Positions 17,092 to 24,474 of a stretch of DNA of 64,000 nt are shown piece after piece; position 1 is the stretch's first letter; every line of letters starts with the position of its first letter. The stretch is from Betaproteobacteria bacterium (GTDB lineage: Bacteria > Pseudomonadota > Gammaproteobacteria > Burkholderiales > SG8-39): contig SHXF01000003.1 of assembly GCA_009693435.1 (NCBI GenBank), positions 49,091 to 113,090 on the forward strand, written 5' to 3'. The notes beneath the pieces are model-generated. The model had not been told where the DNA came from, searched no databases, and worked only from the letters and a program-made list of their open reading frames with translations. The position numbers and the translations under genes are program-made.

Positions 17092-17963
17092 AACCGGCCC
17101 CGTTCGATTATCACTGCCCGCAATCCCTGGCCGAAGCATTGCACCTGCTGGCGACGCTGCACAATGCCCGCCCGCTGGCCGGCGGGCAGTCGCTCATGCC
17201 CATGATGAATCTGCGGCTGGCCACGCCGTCGCATCTGGTGGATCTTGGCCGGATTGCGGAACTGGCCGGCATCGAGGAAACCGCAATCGGAATCCGCATT
17301 GGCGCAATGACGACACAGCGCACTCTGGAGCGATCTGCACTGATTCGCGCGCATTGCCCGTTGCTCGCCGAAGCGCTGCAGCACGTGGGGCACCAGCAGA
17401 CGCGCAATCGCGGCACCCTGGGCGGCAGCCTCTGTCATCTCGATCCGGCTGCCGAGCTGCCCATCGTTGCGGCGGCGCTGGGCGCTAGTCTGTCGCTGAG
17501 CAGCAGTGCCGGATCACGGACCCTTTCGTTCGCCGATTTTCCCGCCGGTTACCTGACCTCGGTGCTCGATGCGGGGGAATTGCTGACCCATGTCGAATTA
17601 CCGCGCATGCAGGAAAACAGCGGCTGGTGTTTCGAGGAATTCTCGCGCCGCCCCGCGGATTTTGCCATCGTCGCCGTTGCTGCCCAGGTTCGCCTCGGGC
17701 CGCTTGAGGAGGTGACGGAGGTACGCATCGCGATCGGCGGGCTCGCTTACGCGCCGTTGCGCATCGAGGCTGCAGAACAGGCGCTGGTGGGGCAGACATG
17801 GTCGGCGGAGCGGGTGGAGCGCGCTGCGTCCCTGGCGGGTGCACTACCCGCCGAAGGCGATGACGACAACACCCCGGCCTACCGGCAGCATCTCGCCGGC
17901 GTGCTCACGCGGCGTGCGCTGCGAAAGGCGTTCAATCGCTGTCGCGAGCGTGCCCATGTCTGA
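17088..17963 (+). CDS. Molybdenum hydroxylase FAD-binding subunit (CoxM-like)
   Basis: This 291-residue medium subunit passes electrons from the 2Fe-2S subunit to FAD. The FAD-binding motifs AGGQSLMPMMNLRLA near residue 28 and TRNRGTLGGSLCHLDPAAE near 105 are clear. The ATG overlaps the large-subunit stop codon (ATGA), and its own 3' end overlaps the small-subunit start by 8 bp, indicating one operon with coupled translation. Length and order (large, medium, small) are normal for one branch of the family. Confidence 0.92.
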   Translation: MKPAPFDYHCPQSLAEALHLLATLHNARPLAGGQSLMPMMNLRLATPSHLVDLGRIAELAGIEETAIGIRIGAMTTQRTLERSALIRAHCPLLAEALQHVGHQQTRNRGTLGGSLCHLDPAAELPIVAAALGASLSLSSSAGSRTLSFADFPAGYLTSVLDAGELLTHVELPRMQENSGWCFEEFSRRPADFAIVAVAAQVRLGPLEEVTEVRIAIGGLAYAPLRIEAAEQALVGQTWSAERVERAASLAGALPAEGDDDNTPAYRQHLAGVLTRRALRKAFNRCRERAHV

Positions 17964-18483
17964 GCATCGCATCGTATTGACCGTCAACGGCAGGCGCTGC
18001 GAGCGCATGGTCGAAGGGCGGGTCAGCCTCGTGGATTTCCTCAGGAACGATCTCGGACTCACCGGCACCCACGCCGGCTGCGAGCACGGTGTGTGCGGCG
18101 CATGCACCGTGCTGGTCGATGGCGATTCAACCCGGGGCTGCCTGATGCTGGCCGCGCAGGCCCATGGCCGGGCGGTCCAGACCATAGAAGGCGTGGCGAA
18201 CGCGGACGGATCGCTATCGGCAATTCAGCGAAAACTTGCCGAGCATCACGGCCTGCAATGCGGTTTCTGCACCCCGGGCGTGGTGATGACCCTGATCGAA
18301 CTGGCGCGGGAAAGCGCCGGCACGGTATTGACCGAGGCGCAGGTGCGCACGGCGCTCGCGGGCAACCTGTGCCGTTGCACCGGGTATCAGGGCATGGTGG
18401 ACGCTGCGCTGGCGCTGCTGGGTTCCGGATCACTGTCGCCACCCCATCTGGAGGGGCCGGTGAAAGCAGAAGAAACGCCATGA
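17956..18483 (+). CDS. Molybdenum hydroxylase 2Fe-2S subunit (CoxS-like)
   Basis: This 175-residue small subunit has two 2Fe-2S clusters: plant-ferredoxin type at CEHGVCGACTVLVDG with a later Cys in RGCLML, and the helical type at CGFCTPG with CRCTGY. It completes the three-subunit enzyme. The ATG at 17956 lies inside the end of the FAD-subunit gene. No coxD/coxF or xdhC-like maturation genes follow; the next gene is convergent. Confidence 0.93.
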   Translation: MSEHRIVLTVNGRRCERMVEGRVSLVDFLRNDLGLTGTHAGCEHGVCGACTVLVDGDSTRGCLMLAAQAHGRAVQTIEGVANADGSLSAIQRKLAEHHGLQCGFCTPGVVMTLIELARESAGTVLTEAQVRTALAGNLCRCTGYQGMVDAALALLGSGSLSPPHLEGPVKAEETP

Positions 18484-18506
18484 GCGATCGATGTGCCAAT
18501 GCCGGA

Positions 18507-19016
18507 TCAGCGCCTGCCGCCCCCGCCCACCTCCTTCACGCGCGTGATCGGAAGGAACAGATTCAACGGCCGGTCGGATAATTCGAGGAAGCCATACTTG
18601 CGGTAGAAATTTCCGATCTCCTCGTCCTTGGAGTCCACGAGTAGTGCCGCGACCCCGATGATGGCATCCACCTGGCCGACGTTCCACAGGGCGTGGAAGA
18701 GCATGAGTTCCCCGACCCCCTGGCCCCGATACGCGCTTGCCACGGCGAGACGACCCAGACGTGCCGCAGGAATGCGCTGGGGAAATTTCTTCCGGATCGA
18801 CTCGGGCAATTCGTCGCTCTGTATTTCGCAACTGCTCAGCGAGTAATAGGCGACTATGCGAGCCGGATCGGCTGCTCCGGTTGCGACATAGACCCTGGCG
18901 AGACTCTTCCTGACATGCTGCCCGGCAATCTGCTGCAGGTACTTATTTAGCGCGGGATTTCCGCAGTCGAACGACGCTCTGTCGTGGCGCCCATGCAATT
19001 CGCTGACTTGCAGCAT
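18507..19016 (-). CDS. GNAT-family acetyltransferase toxin (TacT/AtaT type)
   Basis: A 169-residue GNAT acetyltransferase. It starts MLQVSELH and has FDCGNPALNKYL near residue 18, typical of toxins that acetylate aminoacyl-tRNA and pair with DUF1778 antitoxins. The acetyl-CoA loop is ARLGRLAVASAYRGQGVG, followed by a late NFYRKYGF segment. The ATG lies 74 bp inside the antitoxin gene, a long overlap. Only the target tRNA is unpredictable. Confidence 0.85.
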   Translation of the reverse strand: MLQVSELHGRHDRASFDCGNPALNKYLQQIAGQHVRKSLARVYVATGAADPARIVAYYSLSSCEIQSDELPESIRKKFPQRIPAARLGRLAVASAYRGQGVGELMLFHALWNVGQVDAIIGVAALLVDSKDEEIGNFYRKYGFLELSDRPLNLFLPITRVKEVGGGGRR

Positions 19017-19299
19017 CGAATTTCTCCACAAAGCCTGCGGCGGCCTTCCTGAAGGCGGTGGTACTGGCCGGCGGACTGGCAAGCGCCCGGAAAAAGACTG
19101 CAGCGTCGCGCCTGGAGAGCGGTATGAGATTTTCCTTCTCGATGATCGCTTCCGCTTCCTTGAGTGCCGACTGAACCAGAAACTGGTTCAAGGTCGCCCC
19201 CGTCAGGTCGGCTGCATACTGCAACCGGTCCTGGACTTTTCTGGGCACTCTTGCAGTTACGCGCGTCTCACTACGTCGAGCGACAGCCTGATTGGCCAT
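18943..19299 (-). CDS. DUF1778 ribbon-helix-helix antitoxin
   Basis: This 118-residue partner of the GNAT toxin has an N-terminal ribbon-helix-helix region (ETRVTARVPRKVQDRLQYAA..TGATLNQFLVQSA) that should bind its own promoter, followed by the ..LSRRDAAVFFRAL..PP neutralising segment usual for DUF1778. The last 25 or so residues, which include a basic tail ending LRKSRAK, are encoded within the toxin gene in another frame and exceed the usual family length. A start further inside the toxin gene would shorten the overlap but would cut into the toxin N-terminus. Confidence 0.82.
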   Translation of the reverse strand: MANQAVARRSETRVTARVPRKVQDRLQYAADLTGATLNQFLVQSALKEAEAIIEKENLIPLSRRDAAVFFRALASPPASTTAFRKAAAGFVEKFDAASQRIAWAPRQSVVRLRKSRAK

Positions 19300-19403
19300 A
19301 GGGGTAACCTGATTTCTGCTCCCGCATGATTGGAGCCCGCGGTTGGAACGGCAATTATTGAGCGGCGGATGGTGTCATGCATTTTGTGAAGCATACCATG
19401 CCG

Positions 19404-19418
19404 GTGCCAAAATGGCAC
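19404..19418. promoter_or_regulatory. Palindrome upstream of the toxin-antitoxin pair
   Basis: GTGCCA-AAA-TGGCAC is a perfect 6-3-6 dyad about 105 bp before the antitoxin start codon. It may be an operator for the ribbon-helix-helix antitoxin, or part of the end region of the MmgE/PrpD gene beside it. Confidence 0.35.
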
Positions 19419-19460
19419 ACAGATCCAGCGGTGACCGGGCCAGGCTTTCCGCACTGCACT

Positions 19461-20900
19461 TCAGTCCGCAGCGACCAGCCGCATCAATTCGCGCACCGAG
19501 CCCAGGCTTTCCATTTCCCTCACCGTTGCAACCACAGCCGCCCTGCTTTTGGCGGAGAGCGCTGCTTCGGCATAGCGGTGGAATTTCGCTTCGACACCCG
19601 TCCAGCCCAGCGGGTTGTTCATGTTGCCGGGCGGGTAGGGCATGTCCACGTTGATGATCCGCCCGTCCTTCAGCGTCACCTCCAGCGCGCAGGGGAAGGC
19701 GCCTGGCGTGTAGCGGTTCAGCGCGGCATCGGTGGCCACGCTGGTGCGCGCCATGAGCGCGCGCACCGATGGGTCGAACCAGCGGCCCTCTGCAAACTGC
19801 CTGGGCGTGAGTTCGCCGTCCAGCAGTGCGACCGCAATCAGGTACAGGAAGCTGTGGTCTGCCGTTTCGCGCGATTGCGGATCATCGCGCTGCGGATCGA
19901 GGACCTGGGAGCGGACAAAGGGCGTATCGGCCATGCGCGCGCGCACCCGCCCGATCTGCGCCAGCGGATCGTTCATCTGCACCAGCGGATCGTTCAAATG
20001 CGCCAGCGGATCGTTTAATTGCGAGTGAACCTGCAGTGCGGCTGCCACTGCCGCCTGGCCGGAAGCGAGGCAGGGGTAGGCCTTGATGCTCACATCCATG
20101 ATGCGCAGCCGCGCGGGGTCCGGCGGTGCGGTGAGGGCCGCCGTGAGGGCCGCAACGAGCGCGGGGTTGTCGCCGCCCTTGTCGAGCGCGGCTTGCAGCA
20201 TGCCACGCGGGCCTTCGAATACGGTCTGCGGACCGCTTGCGCCCTGCGCGGCGAGCCAGGTGGCCATCACGGCGGCATGTGCGACCATCGCATCGGCGAG
20301 GCCCTTGGCCGCCGAGAGTTGTCCCATGCGCACGATGCCCAGCACGTGGCTGTGCGACATGGCGAGCGCCAGCGCGTGCGCCAGTTGTCCCGGCGGGAGG
20401 CGCAACAGGCGGCCTGCCATGGCCGCGGCGACGGGTGAGGATGCCGTAACGTTGTCCCAGGGCGAATCGAGGCGCATCAGGTCGTGGATGCGTCCGTACA
20501 GTTCATAGCCCATGACGATGGTGGCGAGCGCCTCGCGCCCGCTCGTATCCTGGCGTTCGCCCATGGAGAGTGCGACGGGAATGTTGTCGCTGGGATGGCA
20601 CGCGCCCGAGGCGCCGAGGCCAACATCGTTCAGGTCCAGCGCGCGCACCAGCACGCCGTTGGCGAGCACTGCAAGAGCGGAGGATGTGCGCAGGTCCGTG
20701 CCGATGACGGTGCAGTCCGCATTGCCGCCCAGCTCGCGGAGCGTTCGCAGGGCCGGGTGGGATGATTCCTCCGCCAGCGCGCCCAGCGCACAGCCCAGCG
20801 AGTCAAGGACAAGCTGTTTCGCCTGGTCCAGGGCGCGCTCCGGTATCGCGCCGGCATCGAATGTAATCACCCAGCGGGCGAGGTCCTGAACCAGGGTCAT
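19461..20900 (-). CDS. MmgE/PrpD family protein
   Basis: This 479-residue protein belongs to the 2-methylcitrate dehydratase (PrpD)/MmgE and cis-aconitate decarboxylase family. Signs are an N-terminal helical domain with LDQAKQLVLDSLGCALGA, GHVLGI-like motifs and a SIKAYPCLASGQAAVAAAL segment in the lid domain. It probably dehydrates or decarboxylates a tricarboxylic acid. It is followed downstream by the toxin-antitoxin pair and preceded by a Bug gene 37 bp away, a common Burkholderiales pairing. A 21-bp in-frame tandem repeat adds the LNDPLAH-type heptad three times near residue 300, probably in a surface loop. Confidence 0.87.
   Translation of the reverse strand: MTLVQDLARWVITFDAGAIPERALDQAKQLVLDSLGCALGALAEESSHPALRTLRELGGNADCTVIGTDLRTSSALAVLANGVLVRALDLNDVGLGASGACHPSDNIPVALSMGERQDTSGREALATIVMGYELYGRIHDLMRLDSPWDNVTASSPVAAAMAGRLLRLPPGQLAHALALAMSHSHVLGIVRMGQLSAAKGLADAMVAHAAVMATWLAAQGASGPQTVFEGPRGMLQAALDKGGDNPALVAALTAALTAPPDPARLRIMDVSIKAYPCLASGQAAVAAALQVHSQLNDPLAHLNDPLVQMNDPLAQIGRVRARMADTPFVRSQVLDPQRDDPQSRETADHSFLYLIAVALLDGELTPRQFAEGRWFDPSVRALMARTSVATDAALNRYTPGAFPCALEVTLKDGRIINVDMPYPPGNMNNPLGWTGVEAKFHRYAEAALSAKSRAAVVATVREMESLGSVRELMRLVAAD
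19956..20018. repeat. 21-bp in-frame tandem repeat, three copies
   Basis: Three units (19956-19976, 19977-19997, 19998-20018) share CCAGCGGATCGTT. They encode three heptads of the form (Q/H)LNDPLA on the minus strand inside the MmgE/PrpD protein. Units differ by one to three bases, so the expansion is not brand new. Confidence 0.85.
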
Positions 20901-20937
20901 GCGCGTGCCTTCGCCGCGCAGTCGGCCGCGCGGCGCG

Positions 20938-21909
20938 TCATTCGGGCTTGATGCCCGCCTGCTTGATGACTTTCGCCCAGCGCTCGCCTTCGGAGCGGAT
21001 GAAGGCGCGGAATTCTTCCGGCGTATTGCCGGCCGGGATGAGACCGATGTTGGCCATCCGTTCCTTCACATCGGGCAGCGCCATGATTCTCACTGTATCC
21101 CGTTGCAGCTTGTTGACGATATCGGGCGGCGTGCCGGCGGGGGCGACCAGGCCCAGCCATACCGATACGTCGAACCCGGCAAACTCCGGCTCGCTGGCCA
21201 GTGCGGGTGTGCCGGGCAGCGCATCGATGGGATAGGAACTGAGGCTCGCGAGCACGCGGAACTTGCCGGAGCGGATGTGCGGCATGGCCGTGGTGACGCC
21301 ATCCAGCGTGAAATCCACGTCCCTGGACAGCAGGCCCTGCACCGTGCCGGCGCTGCCCTTGAAGGGCACGTTCAGCATGTCGATGCCGGCCATGCTCTTG
21401 ATCATTTCGCCAGCCAGACGCGTCGGCGGTGTGCCCGTGCCGAAGTTGAGCTTGCCCGGATTGGCGCGTGCTTTCTGGATCAGTTCCCTGACCGATTTCG
21501 GACCCGCCGCGTCGACGATGAGGACGATGGGCGAGAACGCCGTGCGTGTGATGGGCGCAAAATCCACCAGTGGGTCGTAGGGCAGCTTGGCGAACATGCT
21601 CGGGTTCAGCGCGAGCGTGGAGTCGAGCGCCATCATAATCGTGTAGCCGTCGTTGGGCGCCTTGACCGTCGCCATCGCGCCGATGATGGAACTGCCACCC
21701 ACGCGGTTGTCGGGAATGACCTGCTGGCCCCAGGCCTCGGCCATCTTCTGCCCGAGGACGCGGGTCAGTACATCCGTGGGGCCGCCCGCCGCCGAAGGAA
21801 TGATGATGCGCACCGACCGGGTGGGATAGTTCTGCGCTGCGCTGCCTCCGGCCCAGGCGAGGCAGGCCGACAGCAGTGCAAAAGACAATGAACGAACGAT
21901 CGCATACAT
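20938..21909 (-). CDS. TctC/Bug-family solute-binding protein
   Basis: This 323-residue Bug protein has AAGGAG eight bases before the ATG and a signal peptide ending ..GGSAAQN. Signatures include RVLGQKMAEAWGQQVIPDN, VPFKGSAGTVQGL and FDVSVWLGLVAPAG. The loop GGPTDVL replaces the more usual GG..D form slightly. It is upstream of MmgE/PrpD on the same strand and probably imports a polycarboxylate used by that enzyme. The leader between this gene and the aldolase upstream carries a 35-bp repeat array. Confidence 0.88.
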   Translation of the reverse strand: MYAIVRSLSFALLSACLAWAGGSAAQNYPTRSVRIIIPSAAGGPTDVLTRVLGQKMAEAWGQQVIPDNRVGGSSIIGAMATVKAPNDGYTIMMALDSTLALNPSMFAKLPYDPLVDFAPITRTAFSPIVLIVDAAGPKSVRELIQKARANPGKLNFGTGTPPTRLAGEMIKSMAGIDMLNVPFKGSAGTVQGLLSRDVDFTLDGVTTAMPHIRSGKFRVLASLSSYPIDALPGTPALASEPEFAGFDVSVWLGLVAPAGTPPDIVNKLQRDTVRIMALPDVKERMANIGLIPAGNTPEEFRAFIRSEGERWAKVIKQAGIKPE

Positions 21910-22005
21910 AGTGCCTGCTCCTTGAAGTTACTGCCCGTAGGGCGTGGATTCACGCGCTACCACCCATTCTGTCGCCAGAGGGGTCCCCGCTCACCCCCCG
22001 TTTTT

Positions 22006-22285
22006 CACCGCCGGAAGGTTACACGCCGATTGCCCACTCCCACTGCCGGAGAGTCACCGTTCGATTCCCTGCTCCCACTGCCGGAGGGTCACCGTTCGAT
22101 TCCCTGCTCCCACCGCCGGAGGTTCACCGTTCGATTCCCCGCTCCCACTGCCGGAGGGTCACCGTTCGATTCCCCACTCCCACCGCCGGAGGTTCACCAG
22201 CCGATTGTCCTCTCTCACCGCCGGAGGATCACCGGCCGATTCCCCTCTCCCACCGGGAGAGGGGGCAGGGGTGAGGGGAATCCCC
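22006..22285. repeat. 35-bp direct tandem repeat array
   Basis: The CAC(C/T)GCCGGAG motif recurs at 22006, 22041, 22076, 22111, 22146, 22181, 22216 and 22251, exactly every 35 bp. Central units are nearly identical (CACCGTTCGATTCC between motifs); outer units are degenerate. The last unit turns into the CCCTCTCCC/GGGAGAGGGGGCAGGGGTGAGGGG type sequence common between bacterial genes. There are no distinct spacers, so it is not a CRISPR. It lies in the leader of the leftward Bug gene and just after the aldolase stop codon. Bases 21910-22005 hold nothing else recognised. Confidence 0.85.
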
Positions 22286-22296
22286 CCTGAACGTCT

Positions 22297-23067
22297 CTAG
22301 TTCCTGTACGACGTGTCGATCGCGTCGATGTGCCGCAGGTACGCGCGCCAGTCTTCCTGTTCGTTGATTTTCTGGAAGTGATCCCATTGCTTGGCAGTGC
22401 GCTCACACACTTCGGGCGGGGGCATCTGCAGTTCGGTGCCGCTTGCCTCCAGCATCAGCTGGATTTCGCTCGCCTGCACCAGGTAGCGCATCAGCGTAAT
22501 GGCTTCGGATGCCGTGGCGCCGCCGGTCAGCGGCCCGTGATTACGCAGCAGCATCGCCTTGTTGGTCGGGCCGATGTCCCGCGCCAGCCGTGCCGCCTCG
22601 TCGAGCGCGTCGGCAATGCCTTCGTAATCGTGCCAGGAGAGGCGGTTGTAGAAGCGCATTGCGCCCTGGTTGAGCGGCAGGATGCCGCGCTTGTGCGCGC
22701 TCATGGCGATCGCTGCGTTCGGGTGCACGTGAATCGTGCAGTTGATGTCGGGACGGGCCCGGAGTATCGCGGTATGGATGGTGAAGGCTGCCGAGTTGAT
22801 GTTGTCCGCCTCGGTCACCTGGGCGCCGTCGATGCGCAGCTTGACCAGCTGCGAGGCACGAACCTCCGAGAACATCACTACATGCGGCTTCACCAGGAAG
22901 CACTCCGGCTGGTCGGGAATGCGCAGCGCGATATGGTTGTAAATGAGGTTGCCCCAGCCGTAGAACGCGGCGATCCGGTAGGCGGCCGCCAGTTCGACTC
23001 GGGCGCGCTGTTCTGCATCCGTAATGTCGGCCTTGTTTCCCTTTTCCACACGCAGTGCCTGTGCCAT
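22297..23067 (-). CDS. Class II aldolase/adducin-family protein
   Basis: This 256-residue protein starts MAQALRVEKG after GGAG. Motifs of the class II aldolase fold are YGWGNLIYNHIALR, the zinc-binding HVHPN near residue 120 and LLRNHGPLTGGAT near 175. Family members act as aldolases, sugar-phosphate epimerases or decarboxylases; the SHR-like specificity loop cannot be assigned. It is divergent from the LivK-like gene. Confidence 0.83.
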   Translation of the reverse strand: MAQALRVEKGNKADITDAEQRARVELAAAYRIAAFYGWGNLIYNHIALRIPDQPECFLVKPHVVMFSEVRASQLVKLRIDGAQVTEADNINSAAFTIHTAILRARPDINCTIHVHPNAAIAMSAHKRGILPLNQGAMRFYNRLSWHDYEGIADALDEAARLARDIGPTNKAMLLRNHGPLTGGATASEAITLMRYLVQASEIQLMLEASGTELQMPPPEVCERTAKQWDHFQKINEQEDWRAYLRHIDAIDTSYRN

Positions 23068-23257
23068 CTCCCTGCTCCTGTTCTGGTTGAAGTTCCAAAT
23101 TATGCGTCTTTGCGGGGCCAATCAACAAGCTGATTGTCGGCAATCTGTTTCTGGCCAACTGTGGTTCCTATCGGAGGTTCACTGGTTGCGTATCGGGGGC
23201 GCGCAGGGTAAATTCGGTCCGGCACGCCTCCACCGGGCGCATCACTCGAGGATCCAC

Positions 23258-24439
23258 ATGAATTTCACCATTGCAACCAAAGCCGCGGCGGCAGCCGTGC
23301 TCATGGCCATTGCCGCAGGCCCGACCGCTGCGCAGACCATCAAGATCGGCCTGATCAGCACCTTCTCCGGCCCCGAAGCGCTGTGGGGAGAGAAAATGGA
23401 GCGGGCGGTCAAGCTGTACCAGAAGCTGAACGCCGACAAGCTGCCGCCCGACGTGAAAGTCGAAGTCGTCACCCGCGACGATGGCGGGCCCAACCCGGAC
23501 AAAGCCAAGCAACTGGCGCAGGAACTGATCGTGCGGGACAAGGTGCAGATCCTCACCGGTGTGGTGTGGACCCCGAACGCCATGGCGATAGCGCCCCTGG
23601 TCACGGAAGCCAAAGTGCCATTCCTGCTGATGAATGCAGCGGCGCCGGTGATTACCACCCGTTCCCCTTACATCGCCCGCTTTTCCTGGACCATCTGGCA
23701 GTCGACTCTTCCGATGGGCGAATGGGCGGCAAGGAAATACAAGCGGGTGTACATGGCGGTGAGCGATTTCTCGCCGGGGCATGACACGGAACAGGCGTTC
23801 GAGAAGGGCTACGGCGGCCCCGGGCGCGAGATCGTCGGCAAGGTGCGCATGCCGCTTGCCAATCCCGACTTCGTGCCGTTCCTGCAGCGCGTGAAGGATG
23901 CCAAGCCCGATGCGCTGTTCTACTTCGTTCCGGGCGGACGCCAGGCGGCGGCCTTCCTGAAAGCCTATAACGACCTGGGCCTGGCCGCCGCCGGGATCAA
24001 GGTGCTGTCCACCGACCTGCCCAGCGACGAGGAACTCCCCGACGCAGCAGTGGGCACGGTGACCGCCTATCATTACACCCACACCGGAGACCGGCCGGCA
24101 AACAGGGCCTTCGTTGCCGCGTACAAGAAAGAGTACGGCGAGAAGGCGGCCCCCGACTTCGTCACGGTTGCCGCGTGGGATACGATGGAGGCGATCTACC
24201 ACATTGTCCGCGAACAAAAAGGCAGGGTGGACCCGGACAAGACCATGGAGCTACTGAAGAACTACAGGAATCCGAACAGCCCCAGGGGACCCTTCGCCAT
24301 CGACCCGGCCACGCGCGACATCGTCCAGAACATGTACCTGCGTGAAGTGCGCAGGGTCGGCGGCCAGATCATCAACGTCGAGACCGAGACCATCGCCACC
24401 ATGGTCAAAGATCCCTGGAAAGAGCTGAACAGGAAATAG
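23258..24439 (+). CDS. Branched-chain amino acid-type ABC substrate-binding protein (LivK-like)
   Basis: This 393-residue periplasmic protein begins MNFTIATK after GAGG and has a signal peptide ending ..TAAQT. The KIGLISTFSGPEALWGEKM segment, TRDDGGPNPDKAKQLAQELI and the LTGVVWTPNAMAIAPL region are characteristic of type I periplasmic binding proteins (peripla_BP_6). No permease or ATPase genes are near, so it is an orphan. The amidase 35 bp downstream probably hydrolyses the imported amide. Confidence 0.9.
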   Translation: MNFTIATKAAAAAVLMAIAAGPTAAQTIKIGLISTFSGPEALWGEKMERAVKLYQKLNADKLPPDVKVEVVTRDDGGPNPDKAKQLAQELIVRDKVQILTGVVWTPNAMAIAPLVTEAKVPFLLMNAAAPVITTRSPYIARFSWTIWQSTLPMGEWAARKYKRVYMAVSDFSPGHDTEQAFEKGYGGPGREIVGKVRMPLANPDFVPFLQRVKDAKPDALFYFVPGGRQAAAFLKAYNDLGLAAAGIKVLSTDLPSDEELPDAAVGTVTAYHYTHTGDRPANRAFVAAYKKEYGEKAAPDFVTVAAWDTMEAIYHIVREQKGRVDPDKTMELLKNYRNPNSPRGPFAIDPATRDIVQNMYLREVRRVGGQIINVETETIATMVKDPWKELNRK

Positions 24440-24474
24440 GCCCGGTAGCACTTCGTAACGGGCGGGAGGCAGGC

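Noticed and set aside
14707..18483. Aerobic CO dehydrogenase
   Set aside because: The catalytic loop is GAGR, not AYRCSFR, and the maturation genes usual for CO dehydrogenase are absent.
22006..22285. CRISPR-like regular repeat array
   Set aside because: The repeats are direct tandem copies with no unique spacers, period 35, and no cas genes are near.
21922..22300. Two overlapping plus-strand open frames across the 35-bp array
   Set aside because: They only reflect the periodic repeat in two frames, with Pro/His/Ser-rich products and no family match.
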